From the NCBI RefSeq assembly GCF_018129065.1, contig NZ_JAAEDM010000019.1, positions 1 through 64,000 on the forward strand: DNA of 64,000 nt, in the 5' to 3' direction. Shown here piece by piece: positions 26,553-34,493 of this stretch. The translations under genes were made by a program, and so were the position numbers. Below the pieces are notes generated by a model. The model did not search any database and was not told where the DNA came from. It saw only the letters and a program-made list of their open reading frames with translations. Each line of letters begins with the position of its first letter. The stretch's first letter is position 1. The stretch comes from Neoroseomonas soli (GTDB taxonomy: Bacteria; Pseudomonadota; Alphaproteobacteria; Acetobacterales; Acetobacteraceae).

Positions 26553-27758
26553 ATGGCTCCGCGCCGCATGCGCTTCGGCATCTTCCTCGCGCCCTTCCAT
26601 CGGGTCGGCGACAACCCGACGCTCGCGCTCGAGCGCGACATGGCGCTGATCGAGTGGCTCGACCACCTCGGCTACGACGAGGCCTGGATCGGCGAGCACC
26701 ATTCCGCGGGCTGGGAAACCATCGCGTCGCCAGAAATCATGATCGGCGCGGTGGCGCAGCGGACGAAGCACATCCGCCTCGGCACCGGCGTGACGAGCCT
26801 GCCCTACCACCATCCGCTGCTGGTGGCGCAGCGCTTCGTGCAGCTCGACCACATGACGCGCGGGCGCGTGATGCTAGGCTGCGGGCCGGGCGCGCTGGTC
26901 TCCGACGCCTACATGATGGGGATCGATCCGGCCGACCAGCGGCGGCGCATGGATGAATCCCTGACCGCCATCACCAGGCTCCTCGCCTGCGAGGAGCCGG
27001 TCACGATGGAGACGGACTGGTTCACGCTGCGCGAGGCGCGGCTGCATCTCGCGCCGTATTCGGAACCCTGCTTCCCGATCTCGGTCGCTTCCTCCACTAC
27101 GCCATCGGGCGCGCTGGCGGCGGCGAAGCATGGGCTGGGGCTGCTCTCGCTCGGCGCGGGGCTGGCTGGCGGGCCGAAGATGCTCGCCGAGCAGTGGCGC
27201 ATGGCCGAGGCGGAAGCCGCGAAGCACGGCAAGACCATGGACCGCGCGAAGTGGCGGCTGGTGGTGAACCTGCACTGCGCCGAGGACGACGAGCGCGCGC
27301 TCCGCGACGTGCGCATCGGCGAGCAGATGGAGACGCTGACCTATTTCAGCGAGACGCTCGGCCGCCCGCCGATGCGGTCGGAAGACCCGCTGCGCGACGG
27401 GCTGGCGATGGGCTCGACGCTGGTGGGCTCGCCGGAGACGGTCGCGGCGGGGATCGAGCGCCTGCTCTCCTTCACCGATGGCGGCGCCGGCGGCATCCTG
27501 TTCCGTGCCCATGAATGGGCCGACCGGGAAGCGACGTGGCGGTCCTTCGAGCTCTTTGCCCGCTGGGTGATGCCGCGCTTCCAGGGCTCGCTGACCATGC
27601 CGCAGCAGTCGCGGGATTGGGTCAGCGCCAACCGCGAGACGATCTTCGCGCCCAACATGCAGGCGCTGAAGAAGGCGTTCCGCGATGCGGGGCAGGAGGC
27701 GCCGGAATTCTCGCGCCTCAAGCTCCACACCGGGAAGGTCGATCTGCCCAAGGGCTGA
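26553..27758 (+). CDS. LLM class flavin-dependent oxidoreductase
   Basis: A 401-residue luciferase-like monooxygenase using FMNH2 and oxygen. It has FGIFLAPFHRVGDNP, EAWIGEHHSAGWE, HIRLGTGVTSLPYHHPL and VGSPETVAAGIERLL. Relatives include limonene and alkane monooxygenases; here a flavin reductase would be needed, and one lies at 45.2 kb but not adjacent. ATG 26553 follows AAGGGAA. The stop codon is immediately followed by intergenic repeats. Confidence 0.92.
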   Translation: MAPRRMRFGIFLAPFHRVGDNPTLALERDMALIEWLDHLGYDEAWIGEHHSAGWETIASPEIMIGAVAQRTKHIRLGTGVTSLPYHHPLLVAQRFVQLDHMTRGRVMLGCGPGALVSDAYMMGIDPADQRRRMDESLTAITRLLACEEPVTMETDWFTLREARLHLAPYSEPCFPISVASSTTPSGALAAAKHGLGLLSLGAGLAGGPKMLAEQWRMAEAEAAKHGKTMDRAKWRLVVNLHCAEDDERALRDVRIGEQMETLTYFSETLGRPPMRSEDPLRDGLAMGSTLVGSPETVAAGIERLLSFTDGGAGGILFRAHEWADREATWRSFELFARWVMPRFQGSLTMPQQSRDWVSANRETIFAPNMQALKKAFRDAGQEAPEFSRLKLHTGKVDLPKG

Positions 27759-27767
27759 TACTCGGAG

Positions 27768-27788
27768 CACAAAGGCTCGACCTTTGTG
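27768..27788. terminator. Hairpin after LLM monooxygenase gene
   Basis: Perfect 8-bp arms CACAAAGG (27768-27775) and CCTTTGTG (27781-27788) enclose CTCGA, 9 nt after the stop codon. A short TCTTT follows 10 nt later. It probably marks the 3' end of the upstream transcript. Confidence 0.55.
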
Positions 27789-27800
27789 CGGCGGGTCTTT

Positions 27801-27840
27801 GCGCGCGGGGTCGGTGGGGCGGTCGCGCGCCAAACCTGTG
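27801..27840 (-). repeat. Dispersed intergenic repeat, copy A
   Basis: This is one of four copies of a GC-rich core whose shared part on the minus strand reads CGCCCCACCRRCCCCGC, flanked by GCGCGC-rich bases and preceded by GTTT. This copy differs at a few positions from copies B and D. It lies downstream of the Bug gene at 27.9 kb, in the same relative orientation that copy B has to its upstream gene. Confidence 0.6.
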
Positions 27841-27843
27841 ATG

Positions 27844-27869
27844 CCGCCCGGGCGCCAAGGCCCGGGCGG
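27844..27869. terminator. Strong GC hairpin between convergent genes
   Basis: Perfect 10-bp arms CCGCCCGGGC (27844-27853) and GCCCGGGCGG (27860-27869) with a GCCAAG loop. On the plus strand it is followed by ATGTTTCT. It lies 14 nt beyond the Bug gene stop and can serve either strand. Confidence 0.6.
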
Positions 27870-27883
27870 ATGTTTCTGCCGGC

Positions 27884-28855
27884 TCAGTTGATGCGAAGGT
27901 TGAGGCGCCGGATGATCGCGCCTTCCTCCTCGATCGTCTGCCGGACCGAGGCGACGTAGTCCGCGCTGTTCTTGTAGACCACCGGCATGTCGAAGCGTTC
28001 GAGCACGGCGAGATGCGCCGGGTCATGCAGCGCCGCCTTGAAGGCGTCGTGCAGCACCCGCACGATGCCGGGGTCGATGCCCTTCGGCCCCGCGAGGCCG
28101 TAGGGGGAGGCGGAGACGATGTTGATCCCGCTCTCCACCAGCGTTGGCACGTTGGGGTAGCGCTTGGCGCGCTCGGCGCCCCAGGTGACGAGCAGGCGGA
28201 ACTGCCCGCCATCCACCAGCGGCCCCCAGGATGTGGAATCCGCCATTGCCTGCGTCTGACCGCCGAGCAGCGACTGCGCATTGTCCGCGCCGCCACGGAA
28301 CGGCACGTGCAGGAACTCGATGCCCTTCTCGGCCGCGATGCGTTCCATGGTGATGTGCAGCGACGACCCGACGCCCGGCGAGCCATAGGCGACCTTGCCC
28401 GGGTTCGCCTTGGCGTGGTCGAGGAACTGCTGCCAGTTCTGCCAGGGGCTGTCCGCCTTCACCACCACGCCGAACAGGTAGCCGGTCAGGTGGATGATGT
28501 AGGAGAAATCCTTCAGCGGATCCCAGGTCGGCCGGCTGGTCATCATCGGGTAGCGGAAGGCGGTGATGGGCAGTTGGCCCACCAGGTAGCCGTCGCCGCG
28601 CGTCTCGGCCGCCATCATCTGCGCCCCGAGCGTGCCGGCGGCGCCGCCGCGGTTCTCGATGATCACCGGTTGGCCGAGATGGCGCGAGGCGACCTCCGCC
28701 AGTGCCCGCAATTGCCCGTCGGTGGACCCGCCCGGCGGCCAGGGGACGATCAGGCGGATGGAGCGGTTGGGAAAGCCGGCCTGTGCCACCGCGGGCGCCG
28801 CAAGCAGGGTGCCGCCGGCGGCCAGCAGGGCGCGGCGCGTCGTCGTGATCTTCAT
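27884..28855 (-). CDS. Bug/TctC family substrate-binding protein (3)
   Basis: A 323-residue periplasmic Bug protein with leader TTTRRALLAAGGTLLAAPAVA. It carries IRLIVPWPPGGSTDGQ, VIIENRGGAAGTLGA and SPYGLAGPKGIDPGI. ATG 28855 follows GGGAGGAAAC. It shares unusual stretches with the Bug protein at 23.2 kb (both have HLTGYLF and SPYGL followed by HDPAH/FDPAH), so the two are recent paralogues. It ends the thiolase/DUF35 operon, suggesting a transported acid that is thiolysed. Confidence 0.94.
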   Translation of the reverse strand: MKITTTRRALLAAGGTLLAAPAVAQAGFPNRSIRLIVPWPPGGSTDGQLRALAEVASRHLGQPVIIENRGGAAGTLGAQMMAAETRGDGYLVGQLPITAFRYPMMTSRPTWDPLKDFSYIIHLTGYLFGVVVKADSPWQNWQQFLDHAKANPGKVAYGSPGVGSSLHITMERIAAEKGIEFLHVPFRGGADNAQSLLGGQTQAMADSTSWGPLVDGGQFRLLVTWGAERAKRYPNVPTLVESGINIVSASPYGLAGPKGIDPGIVRVLHDAFKAALHDPAHLAVLERFDMPVVYKNSADYVASVRQTIEEEGAIIRRLNLRIN

Positions 28856-28922
28856 TCTTGTTTCCTCCCGAGGGAAATGGGGTGCCGGCCCCGCGGTCGT
28901 TGCCGCGGGGCCGGGGCGCGGC

Positions 28923-30074
28923 TCAGGGCCGCTGGTTCGACATCACGATGGTGCCGGAAGCGGAGAACATGCCGCCGACACCATGGCAAAGGCTGACCTT
29001 CACGTCCGGCACCTGCGCCGGCGCGATGCCACGCACCTGGCGCACGCTCTCCTGCAAGGCGAACATGCCGTACATGCCGGTGTGGGTGTAGGACAGGCCG
29101 CCGCCGTTCGTATTCAGCGGCAGCTTGCCGCCCGGTCGGGTGTTGCCTTCCCAGATGAAGTCCTTCGCCTCGCCGCGCTTGACGAAGCCGAGGTCCTCCA
29201 GCCCGTAGAGCGGCAGGTGCGCGAAGGCGTCGTAGATCATCAGGTGATCGACATCGCTGTGCTTGATGCCGGCCATCTCGATCGCCGTCGGCCCCGCCAC
29301 GCGGAAGGCGCGGGACGAGGTGAAGTCCTGCATCTGGCTGACCATCGTCGTCTCGACGGATTCGCCGCTGCCGAGGATGTAGACCGGCTTCTGCGGGAAA
29401 TCCTTCGCGCGGTCGGCGGAGGTGAGGATCAGCGCGCCGCCGCCGTCCGTCACCAGGCAGCATTGCAGCAGCCGGAACGGGTAGGCGATCATCTTGCTGT
29501 TCAGCACGTCCGCGACCGTGATCGGATCGCGGAATGCCGCGCGCGGATTCTTCCCCGCCCATTCGCGCTGCACCACGGCGACCTGCGCGAGATGCTCGTG
29601 CGTGGTGCCTGTCGCCTTCATGTAGCGCAGCACGGGAATGGGGAAGAGCGTCGGCGGGCCCATCGGGCCGAAGGGCGCCTCGAACTGCCCGTTCAGGCTC
29701 TGCGGCTCGGGCGGGCGCGGGGTCGCGTTGATGCGCGACTTGCCGCTCTCGCCATGGGTGATGAGGATCGTCTTGGCATAGCCCGCATGGATGGCCGCCG
29801 CGGCGTGACGGACATGCAGCATGAAGGAGCAGCCGCCGACGCCCGTGCCATCAACCCACTTGGGCGTGATGCCGAGGTAATGCGCGATCTGCTGCGGCAT
29901 CATCGGGCCGACGCAGGCCACGCCGTCGATGTCGGAGGGCTTGAGCCCCGCATCCGCCATCGCGTTCAGCGCCGCGTCGGCGTGCAGCATGATCTGCGAC
30001 ATCTCGGGCACGGCGCCGATGCGCGTGCTTTCGGCCGCGCCGACGATGGCGATCTCGCCTGGCTTGATCGTCAT
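28923..30074 (-). CDS. Thiolase family protein (SCP-x/acetyl-CoA acetyltransferase-like)
   Basis: A 383-residue thiolase-fold enzyme of the group that works with a DUF35 partner. The likely nucleophile is Cys in GTGVGGCSFML, and late motifs include GGGALIL, THTGMYGMFALQE and SLCHGVGGMFSASG with the catalytic His. Such enzymes cleave or form beta-ketoacyl-CoA, including steroid side-chain intermediates; the substrate here is unknown. ATG 30074 is preferred because AGGAGGG lies about 9 nt upstream. It starts 5 nt after the DUF35 stop. Confidence 0.9.
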   Translation of the reverse strand: MTIKPGEIAIVGAAESTRIGAVPEMSQIMLHADAALNAMADAGLKPSDIDGVACVGPMMPQQIAHYLGITPKWVDGTGVGGCSFMLHVRHAAAAIHAGYAKTILITHGESGKSRINATPRPPEPQSLNGQFEAPFGPMGPPTLFPIPVLRYMKATGTTHEHLAQVAVVQREWAGKNPRAAFRDPITVADVLNSKMIAYPFRLLQCCLVTDGGGALILTSADRAKDFPQKPVYILGSGESVETTMVSQMQDFTSSRAFRVAGPTAIEMAGIKHSDVDHLMIYDAFAHLPLYGLEDLGFVKRGEAKDFIWEGNTRPGGKLPLNTNGGGLSYTHTGMYGMFALQESVRQVRGIAPAQVPDVKVSLCHGVGGMFSASGTIVMSNQRP

Positions 30075-30079
30075 GGTCT

Positions 30080-30496
30080 TCAGCCCTCCTTCGCGGGACG
30101 GAAGAGGGCAAGCGTGATCTCGTCGTCCATCGGCGTGAACGCGACCTCGAGCGGCATGTCGAGCACCAGCGCCTCGGGCGTTTGCGCGCAATCGACGATG
30201 TTCGTCATCATGCGCGGCCCTTCCTCGAGTTCCACGACCGCGATCGCGTAGGGCGGCTTGAAGCCCGGCACCGGCCGGTGGTGGATCACGTAGGAATGCA
30301 GCGTCGCGCGGCCCGAGGCCTCGAAGACCTCGACATTGCGCGTGCCGGTATAGGGGCTGAAGGGGCGCGGCGGGAAATACGCGCGGCCGGTGTCGCCGCA
30401 GCGTTGCAGCAGCAGCTTGCCGTTCTTCGTGCCTTCCCAGAAATGCTTCGTTTCGGGCGTGGGCTCCGGCCGCGGGCGGCCAGGTTCGAGTGCCAT
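30080..30496 (-). CDS. DUF35/OB-fold nucleic-acid-binding-like protein with degenerate zinc ribbon
   Basis: A 138-residue partner of thiolases. The N-terminal helix has TPETKHFWEGTKNGKLLLQRC and the OB-fold includes GRATLHSYVIHH, PYAIAVVELEEGPRMM and VAFTPMDDEITLALFRP. The rubredoxin-like zinc ribbon normally has two CxxC pairs; here only one Cys (RCGDTGRAYFPP) remains, so zinc is probably not bound. ATG 30496 is chosen for GGAGGAGG about 10 nt upstream over ATG 30529. It is translated just ahead of the thiolase and probably forms a complex with it. Confidence 0.88.
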   Translation of the reverse strand: MALEPGRPRPEPTPETKHFWEGTKNGKLLLQRCGDTGRAYFPPRPFSPYTGTRNVEVFEASGRATLHSYVIHHRPVPGFKPPYAIAVVELEEGPRMMTNIVDCAQTPEALVLDMPLEVAFTPMDDEITLALFRPAKEG

Positions 30497-30566
30497 CTCG
30501 GCGTATCCTCCTCCTTGGGTCGCACGCATCGTCGCCCGAAGCGGCGCGCGACGGAAGAGGGGGGGG

Positions 30567-31436
30567 CTACAGTTCCAGGATCCGCTCCGGTGCCGCCTTG
30601 CCGCGCAGCAGGTCCCACAGTCCGATCATGTTCCCCTTGAACCGCCCGGCGCGATCCGCCCAGGGCTCGGGCTTCAGCGAACGCACGAGGTTCGCCAGGC
30701 AATGCCGCGCCGCGCTCGGGATGGCGTGGTTCCAGGGGAAGGTGCCCTTTCGCGCCAGATAGACCGGGTTCACCACCTGCGAATATCCGAGCCGCACCTG
30801 CTTCACGCGCCCCGACTTCGACCCGAGATGCACGCCGCGCGCCCCCGCGAGCCGCAGGATCGCGCCATGCGCACCGAGCTGGCGCGACACGTCGATGTCC
30901 TCGTACCAGGCATAGAGCGGCAGGCGTTCATCCACGCGGATGCTGTGCGCGCGCACCGTCGCCATGCGGAAGGCCATGTTGCAGCCATAGCCGTTGAAGT
31001 GTGGCGCCATCGTCATGCAGTCCGCCGGCGGCACGTCGGCGGCGAGCAGCGCGGCGCCTTCCTCCAGCGAGTAGCCCGGCCCCTTGGCGCCGTCCGCGAC
31101 CACGGTGCCGGTCGCCACCACCATGTCCGGGCGCGCCGCGAAGGCCGCTTCCGTCACCGCGACGTAATCCGGCGCACACAGGAAATCGTCGTCGAGGAAC
31201 AGCACCACGTCGCTGTCGGATGCCGCGTCCATGATGGCGTTGCGCTGGCGCGGCAGCCCGGCCTCGGCGGTGATGAACTCGGCGCCCGCGATGGCGTCGC
31301 AGCCGGTCACGTCGTCGGGCGTGACGTGGCAGACGATGGTGCGGTCGGGCGCGCGAGTCTGGCGTTGCAGGTCGCGCAGCACGCCGGCCAGGATCCCCGG
31401 CCGCCCGCGCGTGGCGATGCCGATGGCGATGCGCAT
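30567..31436 (-). CDS. Glycosyltransferase family 2 (a)
   Basis: A 289-residue GT-A fold glycosyltransferase. It opens MRIAIGIATRGRPGILAGVL; VVLFLDDDFLCAPDYV is the nucleotide-sugar/metal DxD region (about residue 85), and LYAWYEDIDVSRQLG is the later acceptor region. It transfers a sugar to a lipid-linked or membrane acceptor at the cytoplasmic face. ATG 31436 overlaps the upstream stop by one base (TGATG). It is the last gene of a five-gene run (35998 to 30567). Confidence 0.9.
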   Translation of the reverse strand: MRIAIGIATRGRPGILAGVLRDLQRQTRAPDRTIVCHVTPDDVTGCDAIAGAEFITAEAGLPRQRNAIMDAASDSDVVLFLDDDFLCAPDYVAVTEAAFAARPDMVVATGTVVADGAKGPGYSLEEGAALLAADVPPADCMTMAPHFNGYGCNMAFRMATVRAHSIRVDERLPLYAWYEDIDVSRQLGAHGAILRLAGARGVHLGSKSGRVKQVRLGYSQVVNPVYLARKGTFPWNHAIPSAARHCLANLVRSLKPEPWADRAGRFKGNMIGLWDLLRGKAAPERILEL

Positions 31437-32311
31437 CACGCGGCCTCCGTCAGCGGGGCGATGCGCGCCGGGCGACGCGCTTCGGCCGCCATGGCGCCGG
31501 CGATGCGCCCGCGCCAGGTCATGAAGTAGTAGGCGGCCTCGTGCATCCGCCCGCGCAGCAGGCTCACCGCCACGCCGCCGAGCGGCCGCACCAGGAACGC
31601 CATCCATGCCGAGGCAGGCGCATGATGCCGCCGCAACGCGAAGCCAAGCCCGCGTCCGTAGCGTTCGGCACGCTCCACCGCGATGTCGGTCAACCGCTTG
31701 TCGGGATGCACGATGCGCAGCGCGGCATCGTACCGCGCGCCGACGCCAAGGGCCATGGCGCGGCACACCAGGTCGTTGCCCTCGGCCGAGCCGAAGGGAC
31801 TGCCCGGCCCCATCCCCTCGTCGAAGCCGCCGAGGGCCAGCGCCGTCGCGCGGCGCAGGAACAGGTTGAATTCAATCACGCTGGTCCAGACATTGCCGAG
31901 GTCGATCGGGCCGCTCTCCATGCGCCAGCGCCCGGAACCGAGGCCGCCCGCCGGCGAGGCCGCCGGCCCGGTCAGCACATGCAGCGCAGGCTCGGCCACG
32001 AAGGCCGCATCCACGCGATCCAGCACGCCGGGCGGATAAAGGCAGTCATCGTCGGGGAAGGTCACGATCTCCCCGCGCGCATGCCGCAGGCCGAGATTGC
32101 GCGCGTTGTTCGCATTGCGGATCGCCGACCGCAGGCGCCGAATCTTCAGGCGGGATGAATACGCGGCTTCGACCGCGCCCAGCCGGTCGTCATCGTTCTG
32201 ATCGACGATGATGACCTCGAAATCCTGCCGCCCCTGCGCGAGCAGGCTGTCGAACAATTCAGCGACTTCCCGGTCCCGCCCGAGCGTCGCGACGACGAGC
32301 GAGAACCTCAT
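31436..32311 (-). CDS. Glycosyltransferase family 2 (b)
   Basis: A 291-residue GT-A glycosyltransferase. It opens MRFSLVVATLGRDREVAELF, has FEVIIVDQNDDDRL, NARNLGLRHARGEIVTFPDD with the DDD motif (FPDDDCLYPP) and GSPFGSAEGNDLV. Hydrophobic stretches near the C-terminus may associate it with the membrane. ATG 32311 overlaps the upstream stop by four bases. It belongs to the polysaccharide run; sugar specificity is unknown. Confidence 0.9.
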   Translation of the reverse strand: MRFSLVVATLGRDREVAELFDSLLAQGRQDFEVIIVDQNDDDRLGAVEAAYSSRLKIRRLRSAIRNANNARNLGLRHARGEIVTFPDDDCLYPPGVLDRVDAAFVAEPALHVLTGPAASPAGGLGSGRWRMESGPIDLGNVWTSVIEFNLFLRRATALALGGFDEGMGPGSPFGSAEGNDLVCRAMALGVGARYDAALRIVHPDKRLTDIAVERAERYGRGLGFALRRHHAPASAWMAFLVRPLGGVAVSLLRGRMHEAAYYFMTWRGRIAGAMAAEARRPARIAPLTEAA

Positions 32312-33420
32312 CGCCGCGCCTCCTCGACGATGCCCCGCATCTTCGCGCGGAAGGCGGCGTGGCTGAAGCGTTCGGCGTTGGCGCGGCAATCCTCGGGGGC
32401 GAAGCGCAGCGTCTCGAAGCGTTCGACGGCTGCGACGATGGCCTCGGTGGATTGCTCGGCGAAGAATAGGCCGGTCGGGCGCTCCGCAGGGGGAGCGACC
32501 ACGATGTCGCAGGCGCCACCCTTGCCGAAGGCGATGACCGGCGTGCCGCAGGCCTGGGCCTCGACGGTGGCGATGCCGAAATCCTCCTCCGCCGCGAAGA
32601 CCGCGGCGCGGGCGGCCTGGGTCAGGCGCACGAGTTCCTCCGTCCCGACACGGCCGCGGAATTCGATGTTGGGCGCACCGCCGGCGGCCTCACGCACGCG
32701 CGCCTCGTTGGCGCCGTCGCCGACCACGACGAGACGACGGTCCGGCATGCGGCGGAAGGCCTCGGCGACCAGTTCGATACGCTTGTAGGGCACCATGCGG
32801 GAGGCGGTGAGGTAGAAGCCTTCCTTTTCCGCTCGCAGCGCGAAGCGTTCCACGTCCACCGGTGGATGCACGACGATGCTGTCACGCCGCCACACCTTGC
32901 GGATGCGCTCGGCGATGTAGCTGGAATTCGCCAGCACCACGTCCGGGCTCAGCGCGCTGGCGCGGTCCCAGATGCGCAACTTGTGCAGGAGGTGGCGCGT
33001 GTAGAGGCCCTTCAGCCCGCGCTCCATCCCCGCTTCGCGCAGATACTGGTGCTGCAGGTCCCACGCATATCGCATCGGGCTGTGCACGTAGGAGACATGC
33101 AACTGCCCCGGTCCGGTGATCACGCCCTTGGCCACCGCATGCGACGACGACAGCACGAGATCATAGCCCGACATGTCGAACTGCTCGATCGCGATCGGCA
33201 TCAGGCCGAGATACTTGCGGAAGTGCTTCCGCGCGAAGGGCAGGCGCTGGATGAAGCTGGTGCGCGGCGCCTTGCCGCGCAGGAAGCCGCGCTCCGCCTC
33301 GGGCATGAAGTCGCAGAGGACGAAGAGGTCCGCCTCCGGCCATTCGGCCAGCAACTGCTCCACCACGCGCTCGGAGCCCGCGAAGGAATCCAGCCATTCA
33401 TGGACGATGGCGACCTTCAT
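32308..33420 (-). CDS. Glycosyltransferase family 4 (a)
   Basis: A 370-residue GT-B fold glycosyltransferase. It opens MKVAIVHEWLDSFAGSERVV; the C-terminal nucleotide-sugar site has ASRMVPYKRIELVAEAF, FRGRVGTEELVRL and the EX7E-like AAEEDFGIATVEAQACGTPV. It probably adds a hexose such as mannose during exopolysaccharide or lipopolysaccharide assembly. It overlaps the genes on both sides by about 4 bp, a sign of translational coupling. Confidence 0.92.
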   Translation of the reverse strand: MKVAIVHEWLDSFAGSERVVEQLLAEWPEADLFVLCDFMPEAERGFLRGKAPRTSFIQRLPFARKHFRKYLGLMPIAIEQFDMSGYDLVLSSSHAVAKGVITGPGQLHVSYVHSPMRYAWDLQHQYLREAGMERGLKGLYTRHLLHKLRIWDRASALSPDVVLANSSYIAERIRKVWRRDSIVVHPPVDVERFALRAEKEGFYLTASRMVPYKRIELVAEAFRRMPDRRLVVVGDGANEARVREAAGGAPNIEFRGRVGTEELVRLTQAARAAVFAAEEDFGIATVEAQACGTPVIAFGKGGACDIVVAPPAERPTGLFFAEQSTEAIVAAVERFETLRFAPEDCRANAERFSHAAFRAKMRGIVEEARR

Positions 33421-34493
33421 GCGATGCGATCCTCGATCAGCGCCAGCAATTCGCGCGCGGCGCGTTCCCAGGTGAATGTGGCGGCACGGGCGAGGCCGGC
33501 GGCGCGCATGCCGTCGCGCAGGCCGTCTTCCTCGATGAGCCGCGCCAGGGCTTCGGTCAGCGTGGCGGGTCGCGACGGGTCGAACCACAGCGCGGCCTCG
33601 CCGCAGACTTCCGGCACCGCGCCGGCATGGGCGGCGATGACGGGGCAGCCGCAGGTCATGGCTTCGAGTGGCGGCAGGCCGAAACCCTCGTAGCGCGAGG
33701 GAAACACCAGGCAGAGCGCATTCCCGTACAGCGCGCGCAACTCAGCGTCAGACACGCGGCCGAGCACCCGCGCCGCTTGCGCCGCCACGCCATTGCCGGA
33801 CCGGAACACCGCCGGGTCCGCGGCACCCGCCACCGCCAGCGTCAGCCCGTGGCGCCCCAGCACGTCCGCCGCCGCCGTCAGCGCCGCGAGGTTCTTGTGC
33901 GCCGCCGGATTGCCGACAACGAGCGCATAGCGCGCCGGTTCCAGCCCATGCCGCGCGAGCACGGATTCGTCGGCAGCGATGCGCAGGATGTGCTCCCCGC
34001 TTTCAGGCACGACGCCGATGCTCGCCGGCGAGACACCGAGCGCCGCCGCGATGCGCGCGCGGGAAAACTCCGACACCGTCAGCAGCCTCGCCCCGCCGCG
34101 CGCCAGCCGCTTCTGCATCAGCCGGTACCAGGTGCGGAAAGCGAAGGAATAGGATTCCGGCGTATCGAAAGCGCCGGCATCGTGGATCACCACCGCCTGC
34201 CGCGCGCCTGCCAGCAGGGGCGCGGTATTGCCCAGGCTCAGCAGGAAATCCCCGCGCAGCGCGCGCGGCAGGTCGATCTGCTCCCAGGCCTGCCCGCCGC
34301 GGGTGCCGACCGCTTCGGAACGCAGCGCGCCCAGCCCCGCCGCGCGCGCACCGGCCGGATGCAGCACGCGCGCCGCCGGCCATGCGCCACGCCCGGCCAG
34401 CGCATCCGCGGCGGCGACGATCTCCGTCGCGAAGCGCTGCACGCCCGTCATGCCCTGGGTCAGGAAGCGGCCGTTGATGGCGATGCCGCTCAT
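33417..34493 (-). CDS. Glycosyltransferase family 4 (b)
   Basis: A 358-residue GT-B glycosyltransferase. It opens IAINGRFLTQGMTGVQRFA, has ALVVGNPAAHKNLAALTAAA, RVLGRVSDAELRALY and the donor motif FPSRYEGFGLPPLEAMTCGC. The order SGIAINGRFL and TGVQR resembles mannosyl- or rhamnosyl-transferases of surface polysaccharide loci. It overlaps the flippase gene by four bases and the next glycosyltransferase by four. Confidence 0.92.
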   Translation of the reverse strand: MSGIAINGRFLTQGMTGVQRFATEIVAAADALAGRGAWPAARVLHPAGARAAGLGALRSEAVGTRGGQAWEQIDLPRALRGDFLLSLGNTAPLLAGARQAVVIHDAGAFDTPESYSFAFRTWYRLMQKRLARGGARLLTVSEFSRARIAAALGVSPASIGVVPESGEHILRIAADESVLARHGLEPARYALVVGNPAAHKNLAALTAAADVLGRHGLTLAVAGAADPAVFRSGNGVAAQAARVLGRVSDAELRALYGNALCLVFPSRYEGFGLPPLEAMTCGCPVIAAHAGAVPEVCGEAALWFDPSRPATLTEALARLIEEDGLRDGMRAAGLARAATFTWERAARELLALIEDRIA

